Source: Rhodopseudomonas_A palustris_F (GTDB lineage Bacteria > Pseudomonadota > Alphaproteobacteria > Rhizobiales > Xanthobacteraceae). Taken from it: a stretch of 64,000 bases of DNA. Shown one piece after another: positions 46,317 through 55,397 of the stretch. Every line of letters begins with the position of its first letter. Positions within the stretch are counted from its first letter, which is position 1. The position numbers were made by a program, and so were the translations under genes. The notes beneath the pieces are model-generated. The model searched no databases. It worked only from the letters and a program-made list of their open reading frames with translations, and was not told where the DNA came from. The stretch lies in assembly GCF_000013745.1 (NCBI RefSeq), contig NC_007925.1, positions 124,001 through 188,000 on the forward strand. Reading direction: 5' to 3'.

Positions 46317-46698
46317 CCTGTGTCGCCTCTTCTGGATCCGGTGTGGAGCGCAGACAACATCCGGGGAACCGGTTTGTTTCGCGCTCGGGCGACGCCGGCC
46401 TGGAATTGCGGCGTTTGTGATCGGCGGAAGCCGGCTCGGGGCCGGCTTGCCTTGACTCGCGGCTGACGCGGGCTATAAAGCCAGCGTCCGGCGCGGGTAT
46501 CTCTCGCGCCGTCGTTTTTGCGTGGCCGGAGCAATCCGCGGCGCCAAGATCGGACGGTTTTTGACCGCCGGCATTTCCATCGGGCATCTTTGGCCAGGCG
46601 ACATCAGTTTGCCACCCAGGACGCTGCACTTTAACGACTGAACAAGAAGCCAGCCCGGCTCGATCCGAGGCTGGAATCGAACACGAAGGAATTCAACG
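46317..46698. other. divergent promoter/leader region of ROK gene and rplU
   Basis: No gene is supported. It should hold the rplU-rpmA promoter and 5' leader; AAGGA at about 46686 is the rplU ribosome-binding site. Confidence 0.5.
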
Positions 46699-47097
46699 AT
46701 GTTCGCAGTCATCAAAACCGGCGGGCGGCAGTACCGCGTCGTTCCGGATGATGTCTTAGAAATTGGCAAGATCGCCGGCGATGTCGGCACCATCATCCAA
46801 TTGGGTGAAGTGCTGATGCTGGGCGGCGACACCCCGGTGCTCGGCCTGCCGACCGTGGCCGGTGCCACCGTGGCCGCCGAAGTGCTGCAGCACAAGCGCG
46901 GCCCCAAGGTGATTTCGTTCAAGAAGCGCCGGCGCAAGAATTCCAAGCGCAAGCGGGGCTATCGCGACGAAATCACGGTGTTGCGCATCACCGAGATCCT
47001 CGCCGACGGCAAGGCGCCCAGCATTGGGCCGCGTCCGCCGCGCGAGAAGAAGCCGGTGGTCGAAACGTCAGCGGAAGCCGACGACGCCGCGGCGTAA
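46699..47097 (+). CDS. rplU: 50S ribosomal protein L21
   Basis: The 132-aa protein begins MFAVIKTGGRQYRVVPDDVL and contains KVISFKKRRRKNSKRKRGYR, the L21 signature region. The C-terminus has an acidic/alanine extension (ETSAEADDAAA) common in this bacterial group. L21 binds 23S rRNA in the large subunit. It precedes rpmA by 62 nt in the usual operon. Confidence 0.97.
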   Translation: MFAVIKTGGRQYRVVPDDVLEIGKIAGDVGTIIQLGEVLMLGGDTPVLGLPTVAGATVAAEVLQHKRGPKVISFKKRRRKNSKRKRGYRDEITVLRITEILADGKAPSIGPRPPREKKPVVETSAEADDAAA

Positions 47098-47159
47098 GAT
47101 TTGCAATGATTCCGTCAAGGAATTGATTTACACTTCCCTTTGCAGTTTGGAGACGAGCC

Positions 47160-47432
47160 ATGGCTCACAAAAAAGCAGGCGGTTCATCGCGCAACGGGCG
47201 TGATTCAGCGGGCAAGCGGCTCGGAATCAAGGCCTATGGCGGCGAGCGCGTGATTCCCGGCAACATCATTGCGCGTCAGCGCGGCACCACTTGGCATCCC
47301 GGCCTCAATGTCGGCATGGGCACCGATCATACGTTGTTCGCCAAGGTCGAAGGTCACGTCGAATTCCGCGCCAAAGCCAACGGCCGCACCTTCGTATCGG
47401 TCCTTCCGATCGCAGTAGCCGCGGCCGAATAA
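47160..47432 (+). CDS. rpmA: 50S ribosomal protein L27
   Basis: The 90-aa protein starts MAHKKAGGSSRNGRDSAGKR and includes GNIIARQRGTTWHPG and VGMGTDHTLFA, diagnostic for L27, which reaches the peptidyl transferase centre. No N-terminal pre-sequence is present. ATG 47160 follows GGAGACGAGCC. A rho-independent terminator follows. Confidence 0.97.
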   Translation: MAHKKAGGSSRNGRDSAGKRLGIKAYGGERVIPGNIIARQRGTTWHPGLNVGMGTDHTLFAKVEGHVEFRAKANGRTFVSVLPIAVAAAE

Positions 47433-47493
47433 ACGGTGGACATAAAATCGTCCGCCGGGTCCTGTTGAACCGGCGGAGCAGATCAGGCTCCAA

Positions 47494-47524
47494 GGGGGAG
47501 GCGGGAAACCGGCCTCCCCTTTTC
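47494..47524 (+). terminator. rho-independent terminator after rpmA
   Basis: GGGGAGGC at 47495-47502 pairs with GCCTCCCC at 47512-47519, followed by TTTT. It closes the rplU-rpmA transcript. Confidence 0.8.
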
Positions 47525-47561
47525 GTTTGTTGCGTTATGCTTCCACGCACAGGAGCCCGAC

Positions 47562-48161
47562 ATGTTGCAGGACCTCCCGACATCCACGTTGCGCGAGACC
47601 AGTAGCTGCGTCCTCGAGACCGAACGGCTCGCCTTGCGCAAGCCGACGCTCGCGGACGTAAAATCTATCGCCAACCTCGCCAAGGATCGCCGGGTCGCGG
47701 AAAACACCCGCAGGCTGCCGCATCCCTATCGGCTGGACGACGCGACGCGCTTCATCAAGGCGCTGGCCGAGACCGGCAACGAGACCGTGTTCCTGATCGA
47801 GCTGGATTTCCGTCCGATCGGCGTGGTCGGCATCGACTGGCGCGACCAGGACGCGCCGGAACTCGGCTACTGGCTCGGCGTGGATTATTGGGGCCAGGGC
47901 TTTGCCACCGAGGCCGCGCGCGCGGTGATCGACTTCACCTTCGATGAGTTCGAGGACGTCGATCAGTTGATCTCCGGCGCCCGGGTCGCCAACCCGGCCT
48001 CGCGCAATGTGCTGGAAAAGTGCGGCTTCCAGTGGAGCGGCGTCGAACTGCACCGCTTCGAGGCGCTTGGCGGTTCGACCCCGGTGGACTGTTTCCGGCT
48101 GAGCCGCGGGGTGTGGTCGTCGCTGAAGAGCTGGAGCAACTCGAAGAAGCGTCTGGTGTAG
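47562..48161 (+). CDS. GNAT-family N-acetyltransferase (RimJ/RimL-like)
   Basis: The 199-aa protein shows RimJ/L-type features: LETERLALRKPTLADVKSIA near the start, PELGYWLGVDYWGQGFATEA (acetyl-CoA-binding region) and NPASRNVLEKCGFQWSG. These enzymes acetylate protein N-termini or small amines. The gene is between two terminators and so is transcribed on its own or by read-through from rpmA. This rplU-rpmA-GNAT-obgE order is common in Rhizobiales. Confidence 0.85.
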   Translation: MLQDLPTSTLRETSSCVLETERLALRKPTLADVKSIANLAKDRRVAENTRRLPHPYRLDDATRFIKALAETGNETVFLIELDFRPIGVVGIDWRDQDAPELGYWLGVDYWGQGFATEAARAVIDFTFDEFEDVDQLISGARVANPASRNVLEKCGFQWSGVELHRFEALGGSTPVDCFRLSRGVWSSLKSWSNSKKRLV

Positions 48162-48195
48162 CTCCGCGCCGGTTTGCTACAGAGCGACAGGATCG

Positions 48196-48228
48196 ATGCC
48201 CGGCGTTGTGCCGGGCATTTGTGTTTTT
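48196..48228 (+). terminator. rho-independent terminator after the GNAT gene
   Basis: ATGCCCGGC (48196-48204) and GCCGGGCAT (48210-48218) form a perfect 9-bp stem with a GTTGT loop, followed by the T-rich tract TTGTGTTTTT. Confidence 0.8.
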
Positions 48229-48383
48229 GCATCCGCCGATCCATTGCCCAGCCGACGCGGCTTTGCGCGGCATTTCCGGCGCGCGCTTAGCGGACGCTTA
48301 ATCACATGCAACCGCGCCCGTAGCGCTCCGAGTACGCAGCCCGCTCGGCGCGGGCTAGCAAGATCGTGCAATAGGAGATGCAC

Positions 48384-48554
48384 ATGGATCGATATCTGAA
48401 CGCCCTGCTCAAGCGCGACATGCTCGACGAATTCCAGCATGAAGTGGAAGCCGCCGATCGCCGCCACGCGCAGTTCGTCGCCAACGAACGCACCTCGGGC
48501 ATCCCGCCGCTGCAGCTGGTGCTGCCGGGATTGGAAGCTTCGGCCGGCAAGTAG
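48384..48554 (+). CDS. 56-aa conserved-looking small protein
   Basis: ATG 48384 has TAGGAG at suitable spacing. It encodes 56 residues: MDRYLNALLKRDMLDEFQHE and a charged helical middle, then a short Pro/Leu-rich end (GIPPLQLVLPGLEASAGK). High GC at third positions supports coding. No function is recognised. It converges with the EamA gene 4 nt further on. Confidence 0.65.
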   Translation: MDRYLNALLKRDMLDEFQHEVEAADRRHAQFVANERTSGIPPLQLVLPGLEASAGK

Positions 48555-48558
48555 CGAT

Positions 48559-49482
48559 TCAGGCGCCGGGCGATATCGCGCCCGGCGCCGCGCCCAGACG
48601 CTCGCGTAGCAAGATATAAAATCCGGCGCCGATGATGATGGCGGCGCCGCTCAGCGTCGCCATCGACGGCCAGTCGCCGAACACCAGATAGCCGAACACC
48701 ACGCCCCATACGATCATCGTATATTGATACGGCACCACGACGCTGGCCGGCGCCAGCCGCAGCGAGCGGTTGACGCATAACAACCCCAGCGCCGACACCG
48801 CGCCGGCGATCGCGAACAGCGCAGAATCAAATAGCCCCGGCGTGATCCAGCCGGACGGCGCCGCCGGGATCAGCACCGCGCCGAGCGCCAGGGTGCCGAG
48901 AAATTGCTGCGATGCCAGCACCATATCCGGCGTGCCGCGCAGCGACCTTGTGATCAGCAACAGCGCTGCAAAGAACACGCTGGCGCAAAGCGCAATCAGC
49001 GCCGGCCAGGTCATGGTCTGCGCCGAGGGCTGCAGCGCGATCAGCACGCCGACAAAGCCGACCACGATCGCGATCCAGCGCGGCGCATCGACCTTTTCGC
49101 GCAGGAACAGCGCCGAGCCGACGGTGACGAACAGCGAGGACGCCAGGTAAAAGGTGATGACGTCGGCGAGCGGCAGATAGGCGGTGGCGAGAAAGAACGT
49201 CGCGACTTCCAGCGTGGCGATGATCGTGCGCGCCAATTGCAGCCAGGGCCGCTGCAGCCGGAAGAACTCGGCGCGCTGCCGCCAGATCAGCGGCGACAGC
49301 ACGATCAGCCCGGCGCAGGCGCGCAGCAGCAGCAATTGCCCGATCGAATAGCTCGCCACCACCAACTTACCGAGCGCATCGCCGAATGAAAACAGCGCCA
49401 TCGCCGCCAACATCAGCCCGATGCCGGCCAGGCGCGCGTTGTCCGGCGCAGCACCGCTCGAAATTCTGGCAAACAACCCCAT
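48559..49482 (-). CDS. EamA/DMT-family membrane transporter
   Basis: The 307-aa protein has ten predicted membrane helices in two EamA repeats: GIGLMLAAMALFSFGDALGK at the start, and SVVVPYQYTMIVWGVVFGYL with FGDWPSMATLSGAAIIIGAG at the end. Such proteins export amino acids, nucleosides or other metabolites. ATG 49482 is preferred to the TTG at 49503. It is oriented opposite to its neighbours. Confidence 0.85.
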   Translation of the reverse strand: MGLFARISSGAAPDNARLAGIGLMLAAMALFSFGDALGKLVVASYSIGQLLLLRACAGLIVLSPLIWRQRAEFFRLQRPWLQLARTIIATLEVATFFLATAYLPLADVITFYLASSLFVTVGSALFLREKVDAPRWIAIVVGFVGVLIALQPSAQTMTWPALIALCASVFFAALLLITRSLRGTPDMVLASQQFLGTLALGAVLIPAAPSGWITPGLFDSALFAIAGAVSALGLLCVNRSLRLAPASVVVPYQYTMIVWGVVFGYLVFGDWPSMATLSGAAIIIGAGFYILLRERLGAAPGAISPGA

Positions 49483-49655
49483 ATGTCGGGAAACCTTACT
49501 CAACGAGGTGAGGCCGTGCGCATCGCAGCTGGTTCGACGGCCCGCCCCATCTTTTTCAATATCCGGGCCGCCTGCAAGCGCGGAAAGCGCGGCATTTACA
49601 GGCCTTTCGGCATTGAATCGGTTGCCGGTTCAGCCCCCCTGCGATAGGGATAGAC

Positions 49656-50705
49656 ATGAAATTTCTTGACGAAGCCAAGGTTTATATTCGCTCCGGCGAC
49701 GGCGGTAACGGCTGCGTGGCGTTTCGCCGCGAGAAGTATATCGAGTTCGGCGGCCCGAGCGGCGGCAATGGCGGCCGCGGCGGCGACGTCATCATCGAGG
49801 TCGCCGACGGCCTCAACACCCTGATCGATTACCGCTATCAGCAGCATTTCAAGGCCCAAAAGGGCACCAATGGCATGGGCAAGGACCGCCATGGCGCCAA
49901 TGGCAAGGATATCGTGCTGAAGGTTCCGGTCGGAACCCAGATCCTCGACGAGGACCGCGAGACCCTGATCCACGATTTCACCAAGCTTGGTGAACGTTTC
50001 GTGCTGGCCGAGGGCGGCAATGGCGGCTTCGGCAACGCGCATTTCAAATCCTCGACCAACCGCGCGCCGCGCAATGCCAATCCCGGCCAGGAAGGCGAGG
50101 AGCGCTGGATCTGGCTGCGGCTGAAACTGATCGCCGACGCCGGGCTGGTCGGGCTGCCCAATGCCGGCAAGTCCACGCTGCTGTCGGTGGTCAGCGCTGC
50201 GAAGCCGAAGATCGCCGACTATCCGTTCACCACGCTGCATCCGCAGCTCGGCGTGGTCGACGTCGATGGCCGCGAATTCGTGCTGGCGGATATTCCGGGT
50301 CTGATCGAAGGCGCCCATGAGGGCGCCGGACTCGGCGATCGTTTTCTCGGCCATGTCGAGCGCTGCCAGGTGTTGCTGCATCTGGTCGACGCCACCTGCG
50401 AACACGCCGGCAAGGCCTACAAGACCGTGCGCAACGAACTGATGGCCTACGCCGGCGAGCTCACCGACAAGGTCGAGATCGTGGCGCTGAACAAGATCGA
50501 CGCGGTCGAAGCCGACGAACTGAAGAAACAGAAGGACCGGCTGAAGCGCGCCGCCAAGAAGACGCCGCTGTTGATCTCCGGCGTCGCCGGCACCGGCGTC
50601 AAGGAGGCGTTGCGCGCGCTGGTCGAAGTGATCGGCGAGGCCCCGGTGTCGGAGAAGGCCAAGGGCGCGGCGCAGGCCGAACCCTGGGCGCCGCAGAACG
50701 TGTAG
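49656..50705 (+). CDS. obgE: Obg-family GTPase ObgE/CgtA
   Basis: The 349-aa protein has the glycine-rich Obg fold (MKFLDEAKVYIRSGDGGNGC, GPSGGNGGRGGDV) and a G domain with G1 GLPNAGKST near residue 166, G3 DIPGLIEGAHEGAGLG and G4 NKID. The short C-terminal tail is alanine-rich. Obg assists 50S assembly and stress signalling. ATG 49656 has TAGGGATAG upstream. proB and proA follow in the same direction. Confidence 0.96.
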   Translation: MKFLDEAKVYIRSGDGGNGCVAFRREKYIEFGGPSGGNGGRGGDVIIEVADGLNTLIDYRYQQHFKAQKGTNGMGKDRHGANGKDIVLKVPVGTQILDEDRETLIHDFTKLGERFVLAEGGNGGFGNAHFKSSTNRAPRNANPGQEGEERWIWLRLKLIADAGLVGLPNAGKSTLLSVVSAAKPKIADYPFTTLHPQLGVVDVDGREFVLADIPGLIEGAHEGAGLGDRFLGHVERCQVLLHLVDATCEHAGKAYKTVRNELMAYAGELTDKVEIVALNKIDAVEADELKKQKDRLKRAAKKTPLLISGVAGTGVKEALRALVEVIGEAPVSEKAKGAAQAEPWAPQNV

Positions 50706-50748
50706 CATCGATCGATGGATCTACAGTCGAACGCGCCGCACGCACGGC

Positions 50749-50901
50749 CTCACCTCGCCCCGCTCTTCGCGGGGAGAGGTCGGATCGCTCTTGCGATCGG
50801 GGTGAGGGGCGAGGCACCACGCGCGATCGAGCTCGGCTTCCGCAGGTCGGCAGGAGCCCCTCACCCCACCCCTCTCCCCGCAACAGCGGGGCGAGGGAGC
50901 C
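50749..50901. repeat. palindromic intergenic repeat between obgE and proB
   Basis: Two mirrored blocks are seen: a left one with CCCCGCTCTTCGCGGGGAGAGG and GGGGTGAGGGGC (key parts), and a right one with GCCCCTCACCCCACCCCTCT and GGGGCGAGGGAGC. They form large nested hairpins. Repeats of this composition are frequent between genes in Bradyrhizobium-type genomes. Confidence 0.65.
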
Positions 50902-50956
50902 TGCTGCCGCCTTGGCGACGTTGAATTGCTTGTCGTTAGCTGATCCAGAAACTCCC

Positions 50957-52087
50957 ATGCACCGTCCCGAACTGAAGAATTTCCGCCGCATCGTCGTCAA
51001 GGTCGGCTCCTCGCTGCTGATCGATTCCGAGGCCGGCGAGGTTAAGGCGGCCTGGCTCGCCGCCCTTGCCGCCGATATCGCCGAATTGCATCTGCACGGC
51101 CGCGACGTGCTGATCGTCTCCTCTGGCTCGATCGCGCTCGGCCGCAGCCGGCTGAAGCTGGCGCGCGGCCCGTTGAAGCTGGAGGAAAGCCAGGCCGCCG
51201 CCGCCGTCGGGCAGATCGCGCTGGCGCGGATCTGGTCCGAGGTGCTGGGCGATCACGGCATCGGCGCCGGACAGATTCTGGTGACGCTGCAGGACACCGA
51301 GGAGCGCCGCCGCTATCTCAACGCCCGCTCCACCATCGGCAAGCTGTTGGAATGGCGCGCGGTGCCGGTGATCAACGAGAACGACACCGTCGCCACTGCG
51401 GAAATCCGCTACGGCGACAATGACCGGCTCGCCGCCCGCGTCGCCACCATGAGCAGCGCCGATCTGTTGATCCTGTTGTCCGACATCGACGGGCTGTATG
51501 ACGCGCCGCCCGGCGCCAATCCCGACGCCAAGCTGATCCCGGTGGTGGAGCAGGTCACCGCCGAGATCGAGGCGATGGCCGGCGGTGCCGAATCCGAATT
51601 GTCGCGCGGCGGCATGCGCACCAAGATCGAAGCCGCCAAGATCGCCACCACCGCCGGCACCCATATGCTGATCGCGTCGGGCAAGATCGACCACCCGCTG
51701 CGCGCCATCGCCAATGGTGGCGCCTGCACCTGGTTTCTCACCCCAGCCAATCCCGTCACCGCGCGAAAACGCTGGATCGCGGGCTCGTTGGAGCCGAAGG
51801 GCACGCTGACCATCGACGCCGGCGCGGTCACCGCGCTGCGCGCCGGCAAGAGCCTGCTGCCGGCCGGCGTGATCCGGGTCGACGGCCATTTCGCCCGCGG
51901 CGACGCCGTGGTGGTGCGCGGGCCCGACACCGACGAGATCGGTCGCGGTCTGGTCGCCTACGATGCCGACGACGCCGACCGCATCAAGGGCCACTCCTCG
52001 CCCGACGTGATGAGCATCCTCGGCATCACCGGCCGCGCCGAGATGATCCACCGCGACGACCTGGTGATGGGGGCGGTGCCGGGCTAA
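50957..52087 (+). CDS. proB: glutamate 5-kinase
   Basis: From ATG 50957 the protein has 376 aa. The N-terminal amino-acid-kinase domain includes RRIVVKVGSSLLID, VSSGSIALG, NENDTVATAEI and FGDNDRLAA-like YGDNDRLAARVA, then RGGMRTKIEAAKIA. The C-terminal PUA domain is at about 285-370 (GAVTALRAGKSLLPAGV). It phosphorylates glutamate as the first step of proline synthesis and is normally feedback-inhibited by proline. The upstream extension to 50912 is not needed. Confidence 0.95.
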   Translation: MHRPELKNFRRIVVKVGSSLLIDSEAGEVKAAWLAALAADIAELHLHGRDVLIVSSGSIALGRSRLKLARGPLKLEESQAAAAVGQIALARIWSEVLGDHGIGAGQILVTLQDTEERRRYLNARSTIGKLLEWRAVPVINENDTVATAEIRYGDNDRLAARVATMSSADLLILLSDIDGLYDAPPGANPDAKLIPVVEQVTAEIEAMAGGAESELSRGGMRTKIEAAKIATTAGTHMLIASGKIDHPLRAIANGGACTWFLTPANPVTARKRWIAGSLEPKGTLTIDAGAVTALRAGKSLLPAGVIRVDGHFARGDAVVVRGPDTDEIGRGLVAYDADDADRIKGHSSPDVMSILGITGRAEMIHRDDLVMGAVPG

Positions 52088-52380
52088 CTAAAATCCGCAG
52101 GATCGATATCCATCCGTTCGTGCAATACACGAGCGATCTCAATGCCTCCCGGTGTGACGACATAGAAGATCGTATACCCTCGGAGGAAAAAAGACCGCAG
52201 TTGCGCGCCGAATTCCGGCCGCGCCCGGCCAGCGAGCGGCGCCTCTGCGAGCAAGTCCATCGCTTCGGTCAGGCGGTCGATTTGGCCGTTGGCGGCCCTC
52301 ACATCAGCAGACGCGATGTATCGCCAGATGGAGTTGAGATCGGCCTCGGCCTGTTCGCTGAGCCGGAACTTACGAGCCAT
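52084..52380 (-). CDS. ParE/RelE-family toxin
   Basis: The 98-aa protein fits the ParE family: MARKFRLSEQAEADLNSIWR, a conserved RPEFGAQLRSFFLRGYTIFY and the ending VLHERMDIDPADF. ParE toxins inhibit DNA gyrase. It overlaps the antitoxin gene by 11 nt and ends 4 nt inside the convergent proB stop region. The pair interrupts the proB-proA gene string on the other strand. Confidence 0.85.
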   Translation of the reverse strand: MARKFRLSEQAEADLNSIWRYIASADVRAANGQIDRLTEAMDLLAEAPLAGRARPEFGAQLRSFFLRGYTIFYVVTPGGIEIARVLHERMDIDPADFS

Positions 52381-52666
52381 GCTTGGCTGCCGCCAATTCT
52401 TGCTCCGCAGCCGCCAACTCCTGCCGCCCGCGCGCTTTAATCTCTTCGGCCAGCGTCTTGCCGTCAATCTCGCGGCCCGGCCCGCTATCGATCCCCTTCT
52501 GGATCTCGACGCGCAGCGCCTCGATCTTGGCGGCGCGGAGCAACTCGCGGTCTTCGAGCAAACCGAGGCCGTCGCAGATCACCTCGTTGGCGCTGGCGTA
52601 ACGGCCGCTCTTGATCAACTCGTCGATCAGGTCTTCGAAATGCTTGCCGATGTGATAGCTCGCCAT
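52370..52666 (-). CDS. ParD-type antitoxin
   Basis: The 98-aa protein has an N-terminal ribbon-helix-helix: MASYHIGKHFEDLIDELIKS and GRYASANEVICDGLGLLEDR, typical of the ParD/CC2985 family. A long helical C-terminus wraps the toxin (EEIKARGRQELAAAEQELAA). It would repress its own operon. ATG 52666 is chosen at the RHH start. It precedes the toxin gene as in most type II pairs. Confidence 0.85.
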   Translation of the reverse strand: MASYHIGKHFEDLIDELIKSGRYASANEVICDGLGLLEDRELLRAAKIEALRVEIQKGIDSGPGREIDGKTLAEEIKARGRQELAAAEQELAAAKHGS

Positions 52667-52824
52667 CCGCGCCTCCGCTGTCACCGCAAAAATAGGTTCG
52701 AATCCCGCCGATGGGAAGGCCGCCACCCGGGCAGGCCGGCGGCTTTCGGCAAGCCGCTTTGACCTGCGGCCCCGGACCACCTATTTTAGCAGGCCACACA
52801 ATACTTGCCGATTTTGGGCCCGAA

Positions 52825-54126
52825 ATGACTGCCTCCCTGAAAGCCATCGACGGCGCCGCCGATCCTGGCGCCGAACTCGCCGCCATGATGACCGCGCTGG
52901 GCGCGCAGGCCCGCGCCGCGGCGCGGGTGCTGGCGATTGCGCCGACCGCGCAGAAGAACGAGGCGCTGGCGGCGATGGAACGCGCGATCCGGGCTCATAC
53001 GCCGGCGATTCTGCAGGCCAATGCCGAGGACGTCGCCGAGGCCAGGGCGGGCGGCGCCACCGATGCCTTCATCGATCGGCTGACGCTGACGGAGGCCCGG
53101 GTCGCGGTGATGGCCGACGGCATCGGCGTGATCCACGACATCGCCGATCCGGTAGGCCAGGTGACCGAGCGCTGGCAGCGGCCGAACGGCATGACCATCG
53201 AGCGGGTCCGGGTGCCGCTCGGCGTCATCGCGGTGATCTTCGAGAGCCGGCCCAACGTCGCCGCCGACGCCGGCGTGCTGGCTTTGAAATCCGGCAATGC
53301 GGTGATCCTGCGCGGCGGCTCCGACAGTTTCCGCTCCTGCCGCGCGATCCACGACTGTCTGGTCGAGGGGCTGCGCGAGGCCGGGCTGCCGGAGGCCGCG
53401 ATCACCCGGGTGCCGGTGCGCGACCGCGCCGCGGTCGGGCTGCTGCTCGGCGGGCTCGACGGCAACGTCGACGTCATCGTGCCGCGCGGCGGCAAAAGTC
53501 TGGTCGCGCGCGTCGAAGCCGAAGCCCGGGTGCCGGTGTTCGCGCATCTCGAAGGCATCAACCATGTCTATGTCGATCGCGCCGCCGATCTCGACATGGC
53601 CAAATCGATCGTGCTGAACGCCAAGATGCGCCGCCCCGGGGTGTGCGGCGCCGCCGAGACCTTGTTGATCGACCGCGCCGCGGCCTCCAATCTGGCGCCG
53701 CTGGTGACCACGCTGCTCGAGGCCGGTTGCGAGGTGCGCGGCGACGACGCCGTGCAGCGCGTCGATCCGCGGGTCAAGCCGGTGGCCGAGGAGGATTGGG
53801 ACACCGAATACGAAGCCGCGATCATGTCGGTGAAGCTGGTCGACGGCGTCGACGCGGCGCTGGCCCATATCGCCCAGCACGGTTCGCACCACACCGAGGC
53901 GATCGTCACCGCGGACCAATCCGTCGCGAGCAAATTCCTCAACGAGGTCGATGCCGCGATCGTGCTGCACAACGCCTCGACGCAATTCGCCGACGGCGGC
54001 GAATTCGGCTTCGGCGCCGAGATCGGCATCGCCACCGGCAAGTTCCACGCCCGCGGCCCGGTCGGCGCCGAGCAACTCACCAGCTTCAAATACCGGGTGC
54101 ACGGCACCGGTCAGATCCGCCCGTGA
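52825..54126 (+). CDS. proA: gamma-glutamyl phosphate reductase
   Basis: The 433-aa protein carries PLGVIAVIFESRPNVAADAG, GNAVILRGGSDSFRSC, and the catalytic cysteine region NAKMRRPGVCGAAETLL. The C-terminal HTEAIVTADQ and FGFGAEIGIATGKFHARGP are hallmarks of ProA. It reduces gamma-glutamyl phosphate with NADPH to glutamate semialdehyde. ATG 52825 is used; the open frame extends further upstream without family support. Confidence 0.96.
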   Translation: MTASLKAIDGAADPGAELAAMMTALGAQARAAARVLAIAPTAQKNEALAAMERAIRAHTPAILQANAEDVAEARAGGATDAFIDRLTLTEARVAVMADGIGVIHDIADPVGQVTERWQRPNGMTIERVRVPLGVIAVIFESRPNVAADAGVLALKSGNAVILRGGSDSFRSCRAIHDCLVEGLREAGLPEAAITRVPVRDRAAVGLLLGGLDGNVDVIVPRGGKSLVARVEAEARVPVFAHLEGINHVYVDRAADLDMAKSIVLNAKMRRPGVCGAAETLLIDRAAASNLAPLVTTLLEAGCEVRGDDAVQRVDPRVKPVAEEDWDTEYEAAIMSVKLVDGVDAALAHIAQHGSHHTEAIVTADQSVASKFLNEVDAAIVLHNASTQFADGGEFGFGAEIGIATGKFHARGPVGAEQLTSFKYRVHGTGQIRP

Positions 54127-54157
54127 ACCGCATTTTTCGCGCGCGCGGAGCCTGAAG

Positions 54158-54787
54158 GTGACGCCACGCTCGGTCGCGCCCTCATCGCGGATTCCGCCGC
54201 ACAGCGACGGCATGCGCATCGGCCTGCTCGGCGGCTCGTTCAATCCGCCGCATCAGGCGCATCGCGACATCAGCCTGTTGGCGCTGAAGCGGCTCGAGCT
54301 CGACCGGGTGTGGTGGCTGGTGACGCCGGGCAATCCGTTGAAGGACGTCAGCGCGCTGCAGGACCTCACGGTGCGGGCCGCCGCCGCGCAGGCGATGGCC
54401 AACGACCCGCGCATCGTCGTCAGCTGCCTCGAGAGCTTCATCGGCACCCGCTATACGGTCGACACCATCGATTATCTGCGCCGCCGCTGCGCCAAGGTGC
54501 GCTTCGTCTGGATCATGGGGGCCGACAATCTCGGGCAGTTCCACCGTTGGCAGGGCTGGCGGCGGATCGCCGCGCAGGTGCCGATTGCGGTGATCGACCG
54601 GCCGCCGCAGAGCCTGCGCGCGCTCGCCGCCCCGGCGGCCCGGGCGCTGGGGACGTCACGCATCGCCGCCACCGCGGCCGCGCGATTGGCCGATCGCAAG
54701 CCGCCGGCCTGGGTGTTTCTCACCGGCATGAAGTCGCCGCTGGCTTCGACCGGCCTGCGGAACCCGGACGGCAGCTGGAAGAAATGA
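54158..54787 (+). CDS. nadD: nicotinate-nucleotide adenylyltransferase
   Basis: The protein contains GLLGGSFNPPHQAHRDISLL (nucleotidyltransferase HxGH-type motif as HQAH), WWLVTPGNPLKD, RYTVDTIDYLRRR and VWIMGADNLGQFHRW, and a variant of the ISSTxIR motif region (ALGTSRIAATAAA). It makes deamido-NAD from NaMN and ATP. GTG 54158 (209 aa) has GGAG upstream and is chosen; ATG 54212 (191 aa) begins exactly at the fold and is the alternative. Confidence 0.93.
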   Translation: MTPRSVAPSSRIPPHSDGMRIGLLGGSFNPPHQAHRDISLLALKRLELDRVWWLVTPGNPLKDVSALQDLTVRAAAAQAMANDPRIVVSCLESFIGTRYTVDTIDYLRRRCAKVRFVWIMGADNLGQFHRWQGWRRIAAQVPIAVIDRPPQSLRALAAPAARALGTSRIAATAAARLADRKPPAWVFLTGMKSPLASTGLRNPDGSWKK

Positions 54788-54903
54788 CCGCACCCCCGAT
54801 TGGAATATTGAACCCTTCACCCCATTTGCGTAGGATAGCTCTCGGGCGCCGGGATTCGGCGTTCGCGATACAGTGAAAGGAATGGTCCCTGACCACATCT
54901 GTA

Positions 54904-55329
54904 TTGTCCAAGTCTTTAGCGTCGAACTCGGTCTTGCCGAAGACGCGTAAAGCATCGACTCCTGTCGCGGTCCTGACGGCGCGGCCAGACGCCGACGAGA
55001 CTCTGAAGCTCATCCTCTCCCGCCTCGACGACATGAAGGCGGAAGAAACGGTCACCATCGACCTTCGCGGCAAATCCGCCTTTTCCGATTACATGGTCGT
55101 CACCAGCGGGCGCTCCAACCGCCACGTCGGTGCGGTCGCGGAGAATGTCGTCAAGGGCCTCAAGGAGGCCGGCGTCAGCAGTCCGCATGTCGAAGGCCTG
55201 ACCAATTGCGACTGGGTGCTGATCGATTCCGGCGACGTCATCGTGCACGTGTTCCGCCCGGAAGTCCGCGCGTTCTACAATCTGGAGAGGTTGTGGACCC
55301 AGATCCCGGCGGCCGCGAAGACGCTGTAG
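54904..55329 (+). CDS. rsfS: ribosomal silencing factor RsfS
   Basis: The 141-aa protein has the Iojap/RsfS pattern: EETVTIDLRGKSAFSDYMVV, TSGRSNRHVGAVAENVV, NCDWVLIDSGDVIVHVF and EVRAFYNLERLW. RsfS binds L14 and blocks subunit joining in starvation. The start is a TTG at 54904; the family core begins about 25 residues later, so the start is uncertain. It lies between nadD and rlmH, as in most proteobacteria. Confidence 0.93.
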   Translation: MSKSLASNSVLPKTRKASTPVAVLTARPDADETLKLILSRLDDMKAEETVTIDLRGKSAFSDYMVVTSGRSNRHVGAVAENVVKGLKEAGVSSPHVEGLTNCDWVLIDSGDVIVHVFRPEVRAFYNLERLWTQIPAAAKTL

Positions 55330-55397
55330 CTGGATCAGGCCTGTCGCGCGCCCGCGACCTTGGTGCCAAGCGCGGCTTGCGGTGCTAGTTTGCACCG

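Noticed and set aside
52786..54243. 485-aa minus-strand open frame opposite proA
   Set aside because: Shadow of proA; no recognisable protein features.
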